Part shown: piece after piece, positions 55,297 to 63,483 of the stretch
Layout: every line of letters starts with the position of its first letter
Numbering within the stretch: position 1 is the first letter of the stretch
Assembly (NCBI RefSeq): GCF_900169715.1
Contig: NZ_LT835160.1
Coordinates: 496,001-560,000, forward strand
Direction: 5' to 3'
Source: Kocuria massiliensis
GTDB lineage: Bacteria; Actinomycetota; Actinomycetes; Actinomycetales; Micrococcaceae
Length of the DNA: 64,000 bases
The notes under the pieces: generated by a model
The model's database searches: none
Told to the model about the DNA's origin: nothing
Seen by the model: only the letters and a program-made list of their open reading frames with translations
Made by a program: the position numbers and the translations under genes

Positions 55297-56865
55297 TCAG
55301 TGATCCTTGGGGTCGTCCTCCTCGTGAATGATGGTGGTGCTGCCACGACCCGTGTGATGACGGTTGTCGCGGTGAGCTGCGGGGCGGTCCGCGACAATCG
55401 GGTACATGCCCGTGAATCCTTCACGCTCAGCGGCCAGTTCGCGCACGCGGGTGCGCACCACAAACCACCCAATGATCAAGGCCGGGATGATGATGATCAT
55501 CGAAGCCAAGGTGTAGGTACCCACCGGATAGTCGAAGCCGATCAGCACGACCACACCAACGAGGAACACCAACGTAATCCAGTTGGTGAACGGTGCCCAG
55601 GGCGCCCGATACTCGGGCCGCTTGTACTTGCCCTGTTTGGCCAGCTGCACGAACTTCATGTGCGCCAACGTGATCGCGGCCCAACCGGCGATGATGCCGA
55701 GCGAGGCAATATTCAGCACGATTTCAAAGGCCTCGTCCGGGACGAAGTAGTTCAACACCACGCCCAACAGCGCGACACCCGCGGTCAGCAGAATGCCGCC
55801 GTAGGGAACGCCGGACTTGGTGAGGTGCTGTGCGAACTTCGGCGCGGAACCCGCCATCGACATCGAGTGAAGAATGCGTCCCGTGGAATATAGACCCGCG
55901 TTGAGCGAGGAGAGGGCCGCAGTGATGACGACGAGTTCCATGATCGGGCCAGCGGCGCTGACGTTGATCGAGGAGAAGAACGTCACGAACGGCGACTCAT
56001 CCGCGCTGAAGGCCGTGTACGGAAGCAAAAGGCAGAGCAGGAAGATCGCGCCCACGTAGAAGACCGCGATACGCAGGATCACGGTGTTGATCGCCTTGGG
56101 GATCACCTTTTCCGCGTTCTTGGTTTCGCCCGACGTCGTACCCACCAGCTCGATGGAAGCGTACGCAAACACGACACCCTGCATGATGACCAGTGCCGGC
56201 ATGATGCCGTTCGGGAAGAGGCCGCCGTTATCGGTGATCAGACCCAGGCCACGAGGCGAACCGGTGGGCGTCCCGAAGATCACGAAGAAGATGGCCAGGA
56301 CCAGGAAGGTCACCAGCGCGACGACCTTGATCAACGCGAACCAGAATTCCATCTCGCCAAAGACCTTGACCGAAATCAAGTTCATGAGAACCACAATCAC
56401 GATCACCAGGAGGGCGATCAGCCACTGCGGAATCGCGTCAATGAAGGCGCTGTATTGACCGAACCAGTGCACGTAGATCGCGATCGCGGTGGAGTCCACG
56501 ATCGCGGTCGTGGCCCAGTTAAGCCAGTACATCCACCCGGAGACGTAGGCCGCCTTCTCGCCGTAGAACTCTCGGGTGTAGGAGACGAAAGAGCCCGAGG
56601 AGGGGCGATGCACGACGAGCTCACCCAGAGCTCGAAGAATCAGGTACGCGATGATGCCGCAGAGGGCGTAGTCCAGAAACAGCGAGGGGCCGGCACTCGC
56701 GAGACGGCCACCGGCGCCCAAGAACAGGCCCGTACCGATAGCACCGCCGATGGCAATCATTTGGAGCTGACGAGGCCCGAGACTTTGATGGAAGCCCGCC
56801 TGCTCTTGTTCGAATGCGGATTCCTCCGGGTCCTTGCTCACCTGTTGTTGAGTCTTATCAGACAT
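55297..56865 (-). CDS. Amino-acid permease, APC family, AnsP-like (paralogue 4)
   Basis: A 522-residue paralogue with the shared motifs (LGPRQLQMIAIGGAIGTGLF, SSGSFVSYTREFYGE, FAYASIELVGTTSGET). The C-terminus (TTIIHEEDDPKDH) resembles that of paralogue 3 (TTIHTEDEKD), so the two are probably sister copies. ATG 56865 has AAAGGG upstream. Divergent from the SAM-riboswitch methionine gene. Confidence 0.88.
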   Translation of the reverse strand: MSDKTQQQVSKDPEESAFEQEQAGFHQSLGPRQLQMIAIGGAIGTGLFLGAGGRLASAGPSLFLDYALCGIIAYLILRALGELVVHRPSSGSFVSYTREFYGEKAAYVSGWMYWLNWATTAIVDSTAIAIYVHWFGQYSAFIDAIPQWLIALLVIVIVVLMNLISVKVFGEMEFWFALIKVVALVTFLVLAIFFVIFGTPTGSPRGLGLITDNGGLFPNGIMPALVIMQGVVFAYASIELVGTTSGETKNAEKVIPKAINTVILRIAVFYVGAIFLLCLLLPYTAFSADESPFVTFFSSINVSAAGPIMELVVITAALSSLNAGLYSTGRILHSMSMAGSAPKFAQHLTKSGVPYGGILLTAGVALLGVVLNYFVPDEAFEIVLNIASLGIIAGWAAITLAHMKFVQLAKQGKYKRPEYRAPWAPFTNWITLVFLVGVVVLIGFDYPVGTYTLASMIIIIPALIIGWFVVRTRVRELAAEREGFTGMYPIVADRPAAHRDNRHHTGRGSTTIIHEEDDPKDH

Positions 56866-57171
56866 AAATTCCCTTTTAAGAGACGAGTCATCGCACGTTT
56901 CCGCCCGATACCCGTGCGAGACGGTGGGCATCGGTAGATGCGCGCGACGGCGATGTAGTTTCCCCTGTTTGGGGCGTGGTTCCCCAGTCCTCAGATTGAG
57001 CACAGAGCGATTCCCCGTGACCCACATGATCCTGGTGTGTAATCGACACCATAACCCCATTCGTCACAAATCGGTAACACGAAACAGTGGCGCAACAGCG
57101 TGTCACAGGCGTGATTTCAGCGCCCTCGATTGGATTCCCTAGTCAACGCCGGGAAAGGTGAATTGGGTACA
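56866..57171. promoter_or_regulatory. Divergent promoter region, permease 4 / MetE-like gene
   Basis: About 300 bases with no gene that I can support. It should hold the promoters of the leftward permease and of the rightward riboswitch transcript. No clear repeats beyond short ones. Confidence 0.4.
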
Positions 57172-57264
57172 TCACCATCCCGAGCGGCCGAGAGACCTGG
57201 CTCTACGACGTCGCAGCAACCGGACCCTTTCCATGGGAGCGGTGCTCACGCCAGGATCGATGGA
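57172..57264 (+). promoter_or_regulatory. SAM-I (S-box) riboswitch
   Basis: The conserved S-box parts are in order: P1 5' strand CCATC (57175-57179), GAGCGGCCGAGAGACCTGGC, GACGTCGCAGCAACC, GGTGCTCACGCCAG and the P1 3' strand GATGG (57259-57263). P1 ends directly at the GGAGG ribosome-binding site of the next gene, so SAM binding should hide that site and block translation. Confidence 0.85.
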
Positions 57265-57270
57265 GGAATC

Positions 57271-58464
57271 ATGTTGAGGAGCACCGATCGCATCCGGACG
57301 ACCCACGTCGGGTCCCTGCCCCGCACCGACGAGCTGATCCAAGCCAATGCCCGACGTCGCGACGGCAAGATCACCGACGAAGAATTTCGTCGCACCTTGT
57401 CCGCCTCGGTGGATGACATCGTGGCCCGTCAGGTCGAGTGGGGCATCGACACCGTCAACGACGGCGAATACGGTCACGCGATGGTCGACGACATCGACTA
57501 CGGCGCCTGGTGGCACTACTCCTTCGCCCGAACCGGGGGCCTTGAGACCGTCGACGGCGCCTCGTTCCGGGAGATCCTCAGCGAGCCGGGCAACGGCCGG
57601 TACAACAGTTTCGCCGTGCGTCGAGACTGGAACCGATTTGCGGACTTCTATCGTTCCATCGACCTCGGCAACGACCCAGACGGTGAATTTCCGATCGCGA
57701 CCGGACCGCTGACCTACGAAGGCCGGGACGCCGTAGAGACCGACATCGCGAATCTGAAATCCGCCGTCGATCAGAACGGCGCGTCGGAGGCCTTCGTGGC
57801 GTCCCTCTCCCCCGGATCAGCCTCCCGCATCGGCAATCGGTACTACGCGACGGACGAAGAGTTCATCTATGCCTGGGCCGATGTGCTTCACGAGGAATAT
57901 AAGGCCATCACCGACGCCGGTTTCATTCTTCAGCTGGACGACCCGTCGATCGCCGAGGCGTGGGATCAGCTGGTCCCCGAGCCGAGCATCGACGAGTATC
58001 TCTCGTTCAATCGCCTCGCAATCGAGGCCGCAAACCATGCCCTGCGCGGCATACCCGAAGATCAGGTGCGCTTTCACCTGTGTTGGGGATCCTGGCACGG
58101 TCCCCACAGCACCGACATCGAGATCAAACATCTCATCGAGTCGCTCTTCACCATTAATGCCGGGGCTTACGTCTTCGAAGCCGCCAACGTCCGCCACGCT
58201 CACGAGTGGAAGGCGTGGGAAGACGTCGCCCTCCCCGAGGGAAAGATCATTGTGCCCGGAGTCGTGTCCCATTCGACCAATGTGGTCGAGCACCCCGAAC
58301 TCGTTGCTCAGCGCATCGAGCAGTTCGCTTCCGTGGTGGGGCGGGAGAACGTCGTCGCGGGTACCGACTGCGGTTTGGGCGGACGGCTTCACCCGGATAT
58401 CGCGGAGGCCAAGATCCGTTCGCTCGTGGAGGGTGCCCGCATCGCGAGCGATCGTCTGTTCTAG
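57271..58464 (+). CDS. MetE-C-like cobalamin-independent methionine synthase family protein (YxjG/YxjH type)
   Basis: A 397-residue protein matching only the C-terminal catalytic barrel of MetE. Zinc-type residues are in RFHLCWGSWHG (His, Cys) and the late GTDCGLGG cysteine; TTHVGSLPRTDEL starts the domain and IPGVVSHSTNVVEHPELVA-type sequence is near the end. YxjG/YxjH relatives make methionine from homocysteine using other methyl donors and in Bacillus are also under S-box control. The upstream SAM riboswitch supports a methionine role. ATG with GGAGG 4 bases upstream. Confidence 0.9.
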   Translation: MLRSTDRIRTTHVGSLPRTDELIQANARRRDGKITDEEFRRTLSASVDDIVARQVEWGIDTVNDGEYGHAMVDDIDYGAWWHYSFARTGGLETVDGASFREILSEPGNGRYNSFAVRRDWNRFADFYRSIDLGNDPDGEFPIATGPLTYEGRDAVETDIANLKSAVDQNGASEAFVASLSPGSASRIGNRYYATDEEFIYAWADVLHEEYKAITDAGFILQLDDPSIAEAWDQLVPEPSIDEYLSFNRLAIEAANHALRGIPEDQVRFHLCWGSWHGPHSTDIEIKHLIESLFTINAGAYVFEAANVRHAHEWKAWEDVALPEGKIIVPGVVSHSTNVVEHPELVAQRIEQFASVVGRENVVAGTDCGLGGRLHPDIAEAKIRSLVEGARIASDRLF

Positions 58465-58506
58465 AGTGGGACGCGACATTGTGTTGCCTCACAAAGGATA
58501 AACGAC

Positions 58507-59019
58507 ATGAACACCGTTTCCTCTCACTTCACCGACGGTTCCGCCGAGGTGGGCCATCCGAGCGAGATCCTCAGCCCGGTGTCCGGCGAAGTCATCAGGA
58601 TTGAGCACGTCGCAGATCCCGTTTTCGCGCAAAAGATGATGGGCGAAGGATTCGGGGTCCAGAATCCGACGAACGGAGACATCGTCGCTCCCGTCAGCGG
58701 CACGGTGACCGTGGCAACGAGCAGCAAGCACGCCCTCGGCATCAAAACCGAGGACGGCCTAGAGGTGCTGTTGCACCTGGGCATCGACACCGTGGAACTG
58801 CGAGGCGAGCCCTTCAACATCGAGATCGTCAAGGGCGATCGTGTAGAGGCCGGGCAATCCGTGGGCACCATGGACCTCAAGGCCATCGAGGACGCAGGCA
58901 AGGACACGACGGCGATCGTCGTCATCACCAACTCCGCGGATCGGCTGAGCTCACTGAACGTACAGGGCGGCGAGATCTCTGCGGGCGCGGTTGCCGCGTC
59001 GGCGACCGTTAAGGACTAG
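58507..59019 (+). CDS. PTS EIIA, glucose (Crr) type, single domain
   Basis: A 170-residue soluble EIIA-Glc-type protein. Phosphohistidine H90 is in EVLLHLGIDTVEL and the support histidine H75 in SSKHALGIK. It takes phosphate from HPr and hands it to EIIB. AAAGGA precedes the ATG. It is the only free EIIA in the window and is the natural donor for MurP and the split GlcNAc PTS, which lack EIIA. It lies 42 bases after the MetE-like gene. Confidence 0.92.
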   Translation: MNTVSSHFTDGSAEVGHPSEILSPVSGEVIRIEHVADPVFAQKMMGEGFGVQNPTNGDIVAPVSGTVTVATSSKHALGIKTEDGLEVLLHLGIDTVELRGEPFNIEIVKGDRVEAGQSVGTMDLKAIEDAGKDTTAIVVITNSADRLSSLNVQGGEISAGAVAASATVKD

Positions 59020-59087
59020 CCGAAAAGGGGATCGCCGCCACGCACCCCGTGAGTGCCCACGTCAGGTGCGAAAAGCTACTCTTGTGT

Positions 59088-59116
59088 GTACCCCACGCCA
59101 CATCGGCGTGGGGTAC
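59088..59116. terminator. Hairpin between the two PTS genes
   Basis: Perfect 12-base arms GTACCCCACGCC (59088-59099) and GGCGTGGGGTAC (59105-59116), no U-run. It may end the EIIA transcript or reduce read-through into the EIIABC gene, whose start lies 22 bases on. Confidence 0.6.
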
Positions 59117-59138
59117 GACTCAATGAGGAGCCAGAACC

Positions 59139-61214
59139 ATGAGCGAACTCCCAGAGGAACCCGTCGAGATTCTCGCCCCGATCTCCGGCGAAGTCATCGA
59201 TATCACCGCCGTCCCCGACCCCGTATTCTCAGGGAAAATGGTGGGTGAAGGCCTTGGCATCAGCGAGCCTCAAGGCTCAGAGATCGTGGCGCCGGTCGGC
59301 GGTACCGTCACGATGGTTGCGTCGTCGGGCCACGCGCTCGGCCTCAAGACGTCGTCCGGCCTGGAATTCTTGATCCACCTCGGCATCGACACCGTGGAAC
59401 TTCACGGGGAACCCTTTGACCTGCGAGTCGCCAAAGGCGACGAGGTGGCGGCGGGCCAGGCACTCGGCACTGTGGATGTCCCCGCAATCCGCGAAGCGGG
59501 GAAGGACCCCACGGTAATCCTGGTGATCACCAACTCCGCCAAGAGACTCGGCCACTGGACCGTGGATTGCGGCGAGGCAGAAGCCGGTCAACCCATTGCC
59601 GCGGCCACCGCCAAGGTCGCGCAACCGGCCGAGAAATCCGGTAGTACTTCCGGCGCCACGGCGGCGAGCGCTACCGGAAGCGCCGAGGGCACCGCGACCC
59701 CACCAGACAACCCGTCGGAGACTCGCCCCGAGGGACTCACCGGCTATGACGCCTTGGCGTGGGACATCATTCATCACGTGGGCGGCGAGGACAATATCCG
59801 AAGCGTCACCCACTGCATCACCCGCGTGCGTTTCTACCTTCGAGATGACCAGAAGGCCGACGACGCAACCGTGGCCAACCTGGACGGCGTCATCGACGTC
59901 GCCAAGGGTGCCGGTCAATATCAGGTGGTCATCGGGCCTGCCGTGGAGGACGTGTACGCCGCCATCGAGAACCAGTTGGGCGATGCCGCGACCGCCGAAG
60001 ACGCCTCGGCCGAAGAATCCGCCGCGGAACGCCCCGATACCGCTTGGGGCTGGGTCAAACACGGGTTCAGCTCGCTCATCGGAGTCATCACGGGATCGAT
60101 GATTCCGATCATCGGATTGCTCGCGGCCGCAGGAATTCTCAAGGGCATCCTGTCGCTGCTCCTGACCTTCGGCGTCACCACGGAGAATTCACAGACCTAC
60201 GCGCTGATCGACGCGATGTCCGGAGCCGTCTTCTTCTTCCTGCCGATCTTTGTGGGATACACGGCGGCCCGGCGGCTGGGTTCGGACCCCATCATCGTCG
60301 CGATCATCGGCGGCGTCCTCACGTACCCAAGCCTGATAGAGATGTCCCAGGGCGAGGGCCGTGGATCCATTGCGGGCATGTCCCTCAATGGGGAATTTTT
60401 CGGTCTTCCGTATCACATGGCCGACTACTCCTCGACGATCTTCCCGATCATTGTGGCTGCCTGGTTGGCGTCCGTGGTGGAGCCTTGGCTCAAGAAGGTC
60501 ATCCCCGTGACCTTGCGGATGATCCTGGTGCCGTTGGTCGAGGTCGTCGTGGTGTCGCTGGCGATCATCCTCGTGTTGGGGCCCATCGTCACGCTGGTGT
60601 CCTCGGGCATCGCCCAAGGAATCCAGTTCCTCTACGATCTCTCCCCCGCAATTTCGGGGCTCATCATCGGTGGTCTCTATCAGTGCCTGGTCATTTTCGG
60701 CCTGCACTGGGCCGTCATCCCTCTGGTCGCGCAGGATATTTCCACGAGCGGACACTCTCAGCTCAATGCGCTGATTTCCGTGACGATGGTTGCGCAGGGT
60801 GGTGCGGTGGCCGCGGTCTTTTTCCGCTCGAAGATCCAGAAGATCAAGCAACTCTCCGGACCGGCCGCAATTTCGGCGTTCTGCGGGATCACCGAGCCGG
60901 CGATGTACGGCGTAAACCTCAAGTACGGCCGGGTGTTCATCATGGCTTCGTGCGCTTCGGCCGTCGGCGGCCTGTTGACGGGCCTGTTCCACGTCAACAT
61001 GTGGGGCTTCACAGGGTCGCTGATCGGTTTCACGTCCTTCGTGAATCCCGCTGGCTTGGACTCGAGCTTCTGGGGCTATCTCCTATCCTCGGCCGTGGCG
61101 CTGGTCTTGTCCTTCACGTTGACCTGGTTCTTCGGGTTCCGCGACACCGACGTTGAGAAAGGACGCGAGGTCAAGAAGGTGCGCCTCGGCCGCCGCGATC
61201 CCGCGGGCGTCTAG
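59139..61214 (+). CDS. PTS EIIABC, glucose/beta-glucoside type, domain order A-B-C
   Basis: A 691-residue transporter. EIIA: residues 1-160, phosphohistidine H80 (FLIHLGIDTVEL), support H65. A Ser/Thr/Ala-rich linker (165-200) follows. EIIB: about 200-290, phosphocysteine C226 in THCITRVRFYL. EIIC: about 305-680 with ten hydrophobic segments and CGITEPAMYGVN. Beta-glucoside (BglF) proteins usually run B-C-A; here EIIA comes first. Sugar specificity is probably a beta-glucoside, sucrose or trehalose, and cannot be fixed. Its EIIA is a close paralogue of the preceding gene. Confidence 0.9.
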   Translation: MSELPEEPVEILAPISGEVIDITAVPDPVFSGKMVGEGLGISEPQGSEIVAPVGGTVTMVASSGHALGLKTSSGLEFLIHLGIDTVELHGEPFDLRVAKGDEVAAGQALGTVDVPAIREAGKDPTVILVITNSAKRLGHWTVDCGEAEAGQPIAAATAKVAQPAEKSGSTSGATAASATGSAEGTATPPDNPSETRPEGLTGYDALAWDIIHHVGGEDNIRSVTHCITRVRFYLRDDQKADDATVANLDGVIDVAKGAGQYQVVIGPAVEDVYAAIENQLGDAATAEDASAEESAAERPDTAWGWVKHGFSSLIGVITGSMIPIIGLLAAAGILKGILSLLLTFGVTTENSQTYALIDAMSGAVFFFLPIFVGYTAARRLGSDPIIVAIIGGVLTYPSLIEMSQGEGRGSIAGMSLNGEFFGLPYHMADYSSTIFPIIVAAWLASVVEPWLKKVIPVTLRMILVPLVEVVVVSLAIILVLGPIVTLVSSGIAQGIQFLYDLSPAISGLIIGGLYQCLVIFGLHWAVIPLVAQDISTSGHSQLNALISVTMVAQGGAVAAVFFRSKIQKIKQLSGPAAISAFCGITEPAMYGVNLKYGRVFIMASCASAVGGLLTGLFHVNMWGFTGSLIGFTSFVNPAGLDSSFWGYLLSSAVALVLSFTLTWFFGFRDTDVEKGREVKKVRLGRRDPAGV

Positions 61215-61236
61215 GCACGAAAGGATCGCGAAAGGA

Positions 61237-62109
61237 TCAGAAGACGATCGCGTGATTCCCGTGCCAGAACACGCGGTCCTCGGCATGCGCCTGCACGGCC
61301 CGGGATAGCGTCTCGCGCTCGACGTATGCCCCACGCTTTTGGAGGTCTGCCGGGGAAAACGTGTGATCCACTCGGGTGACGTCTTGCTCGATGATGGGGC
61401 CGGCGTCGAGCTCCGGGGTGACGTAGTGAGCCGTGGCCCCGATCAGCTTGACGCCGCGTTCCCACGCCATCCGGTACGGGCCTGCGCCGATGAAGGCGGG
61501 CAGGAAGGAATGGTGAATGTTGATAATCGGGACCCCGACGGCGCCCAAGAACTCTTCGGACAGAATCTGCATGTAGCGCGCCAGCACCACGAAGTCGGCA
61601 CGCCCTGAGATGAGCTCCAGAATCTGGGCCTCGGCCTCTGATTTGTCCGCGCCCATGGACGGGACGTGGTGGAAGTCGATACCAAAGTATTCGACTTCTT
61701 CGCGGAGGTCGGGGTGGTTGGAAATCACCATGGGGATCTCGACGGGCAATTCGCCGCGCTGCTGGCGCCACAGGAGATCCAATAGGCAATGATCGGACTT
61801 CGGAGCGAGCACGACCATGCGCTTGGGCTTGGAACGATCGATGAGGCGCCATTCGAGTCCAACGTGGGCCAGCTGTTCCGCGAGGTCTTCTTCGATGTCG
61901 GCCAGAGATTCGGTGAGGTTCTCCCTGTGGAACACGGTCCGCTGGTAGAACACAGGTTCAGCGTCGATGCTGGTGAACTGGTCGCTCTGGAGAATATTGC
62001 CACCGTTGCGTGCGATCGCGGATCCGACGGCGGCCACAATGCCTGGGCGATCTGGTCCTTTCACCATCAGGCAGGCTTGGTCCTTCAGGTGCTCGATGCG
62101 TCGAGTCAT
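61237..62109 (-). CDS. purU: Formyltetrahydrofolate deformylase
   Basis: A 290-residue enzyme splitting 10-formyl-THF to formate and THF to balance one-carbon pools. An N-terminal ACT domain (about 8-85, LMVKGPDRPGIVAAVG) precedes a formyltransferase-like domain with INIHHSFLPAFIGAGPY, the catalytic His region HYVTPELDAGPIIEQD and the aspartate. Length is typical. ATG 62109 has GGAGACATC upstream. Convergent with the PTS gene. Confidence 0.94.
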   Translation of the reverse strand: MTRRIEHLKDQACLMVKGPDRPGIVAAVGSAIARNGGNILQSDQFTSIDAEPVFYQRTVFHRENLTESLADIEEDLAEQLAHVGLEWRLIDRSKPKRMVVLAPKSDHCLLDLLWRQQRGELPVEIPMVISNHPDLREEVEYFGIDFHHVPSMGADKSEAEAQILELISGRADFVVLARYMQILSEEFLGAVGVPIINIHHSFLPAFIGAGPYRMAWERGVKLIGATAHYVTPELDAGPIIEQDVTRVDHTFSPADLQKRGAYVERETLSRAVQAHAEDRVFWHGNHAIVF

Positions 62110-62180
62110 GATGTCTCCATAGTCGGGCACGCTCCCCGCGGATGTGACGAGGGAACGTGGTGAGGCGTCGTCGGGTGTGC

Positions 62181-62210
62181 CCGCCGCAGGACGACGTCCT
62201 GAGCGGCGGG
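62181..62210. terminator. GC-rich hairpin after the thiolase gene
   Basis: CCGCCGC and GCGGCGG arms with an inner GGACG/CGTCC pair, between the thiolase stop at 62221 and purU. Confidence 0.5.
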
Positions 62211-62220
62211 GCTTCGGGCT

Positions 62221-63408
62221 TCAGCGGAAGAGCAGGAGGGCTTCGCCCTGTCCTCCCCCGCCGCACAGCGAGACGGCGGCTTTGCCTGCGCCACGCCGAT
62301 GGAGTTCCAGGGCGGCGTGAAGGGCCAACCTCGCGCCGGAAGCCCCGATGGGGTGGCCCAGCGCAATGGCGCCGCCGTGAATGTTGATCTTGTCCTGGTC
62401 AACGTCCAGGTCTCGACCCGACTGCAAGGATACCGCCGCGAAGGCTTCATTGATCTCCCAGAAGTCGAGCTCCTCCGCCGACCATCCGGCCTTGTCGAGT
62501 GCGGATTGGGTGGCCTGGGAGGGCTGAGAATGCAGGGCGGCGTCGGGTCCGGCGGTTTGACCCGCAGATCCCACCTCGGCCCACACGGTCAGGCCGTGTG
62601 CATCGGCGTATTCCTTGGAGGTCAGCACCAGGGCGGCGGCGCCGTCGGAAAGAGGCGAAGAATTTCCTGCGGTGATGGTGCCATCTTGAGCGAAGGCCGG
62701 ACGCAAACGGCCCAGAACCTCGGCGGTCGAGTCCGGGCGCACCCCTTGGTCTTCCGAGACAACAACCGGCTCGCCCTTGCGCTGTGGAATAGAAACGGGC
62801 GCAATCTCGTCGGCAAAGATGCCCTGACGCGCGGCGTCACCAGCGCGTTGATGCGAGGCCGCCGCGATCTCGTCCTGCTCCGCGCGACCGATTCCGCGCG
62901 CATGGTTATCCTCTTCGGTCATCTCACCCATCGCGCGACCATCCTGGGCATCCGTCAGGCCATCGCGGGCGACGGCGTCGACCAAGCGCAGGTCACCGTA
63001 GGTTTTGCCGCTGCGAACCCCAGGAGCCACGTGGGGAGCGCTCGACATCGATTCCTGGCCACCGGCCACCACCACCTCGGCCTCTCCGAGCCGAATCAGC
63101 CGGGCGGCCTCGGTCACGGCGGCTAGCCCCGAAAGGCAGACCTTGTTGAGGCTCATCGCGGGAACATCGCGGGAAATGCCCGCGGCCATGGCGGATTGCT
63201 TGGCCGGATTCTGCCCGCACCCGGCCTGAATCACGTGCCCCATATACACCTGGTCCACGTGCTCGGCACCGACTCCCGCGCGTTCCAAAGCGGCCCCGAT
63301 GGCATGAGCGCCAAGGTCCACCGCGCTGAGGCTCGCGAGCTGACCCATGATCTTTCCTTGCGGGGTACGGGCACCACCCACAATGACGACGTCCTTAAGC
63401 TGGCTCAC
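62221..63408 (-). CDS. Acetyl-CoA C-acetyltransferase (thiolase)
   Basis: A 395-residue thiolase II-type enzyme joining two acetyl-CoA or splitting 3-ketoacyl-CoA. Nucleophile C91 is in SLNKVCLSGLAAV; NEAFAAVSLQ, the histidine in HGGAIALGHPIGASG and the second cysteine in SLCGGGGQGEALL complete the active site. The GTG at 63408 is chosen over the GTG at 63423 because AAGGAG then sits 6 bases upstream. No ketone or PHB genes are adjacent. Confidence 0.93.
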   Translation of the reverse strand: MSQLKDVVIVGGARTPQGKIMGQLASLSAVDLGAHAIGAALERAGVGAEHVDQVYMGHVIQAGCGQNPAKQSAMAAGISRDVPAMSLNKVCLSGLAAVTEAARLIRLGEAEVVVAGGQESMSSAPHVAPGVRSGKTYGDLRLVDAVARDGLTDAQDGRAMGEMTEEDNHARGIGRAEQDEIAAASHQRAGDAARQGIFADEIAPVSIPQRKGEPVVVSEDQGVRPDSTAEVLGRLRPAFAQDGTITAGNSSPLSDGAAALVLTSKEYADAHGLTVWAEVGSAGQTAGPDAALHSQPSQATQSALDKAGWSAEELDFWEINEAFAAVSLQSGRDLDVDQDKINIHGGAIALGHPIGASGARLALHAALELHRRGAGKAAVSLCGGGGQGEALLLFR

Positions 63409-63457
63409 GACTTGCTCCTTCACTGGGGCCGACAGGTCACGCCCTTATCGTACTCGA

Positions 63458-63478
63458 GCCGATACCGCTGGTATCGGC
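63458..63478. terminator. Short hairpin between corA and the thiolase gene
   Basis: Nine-base arms GCCGATACC (63458-63466) and GGTATCGGC (63470-63478); located just after the corA stop codon. Confidence 0.55.
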
Positions 63479-63483
63479 TTCCT

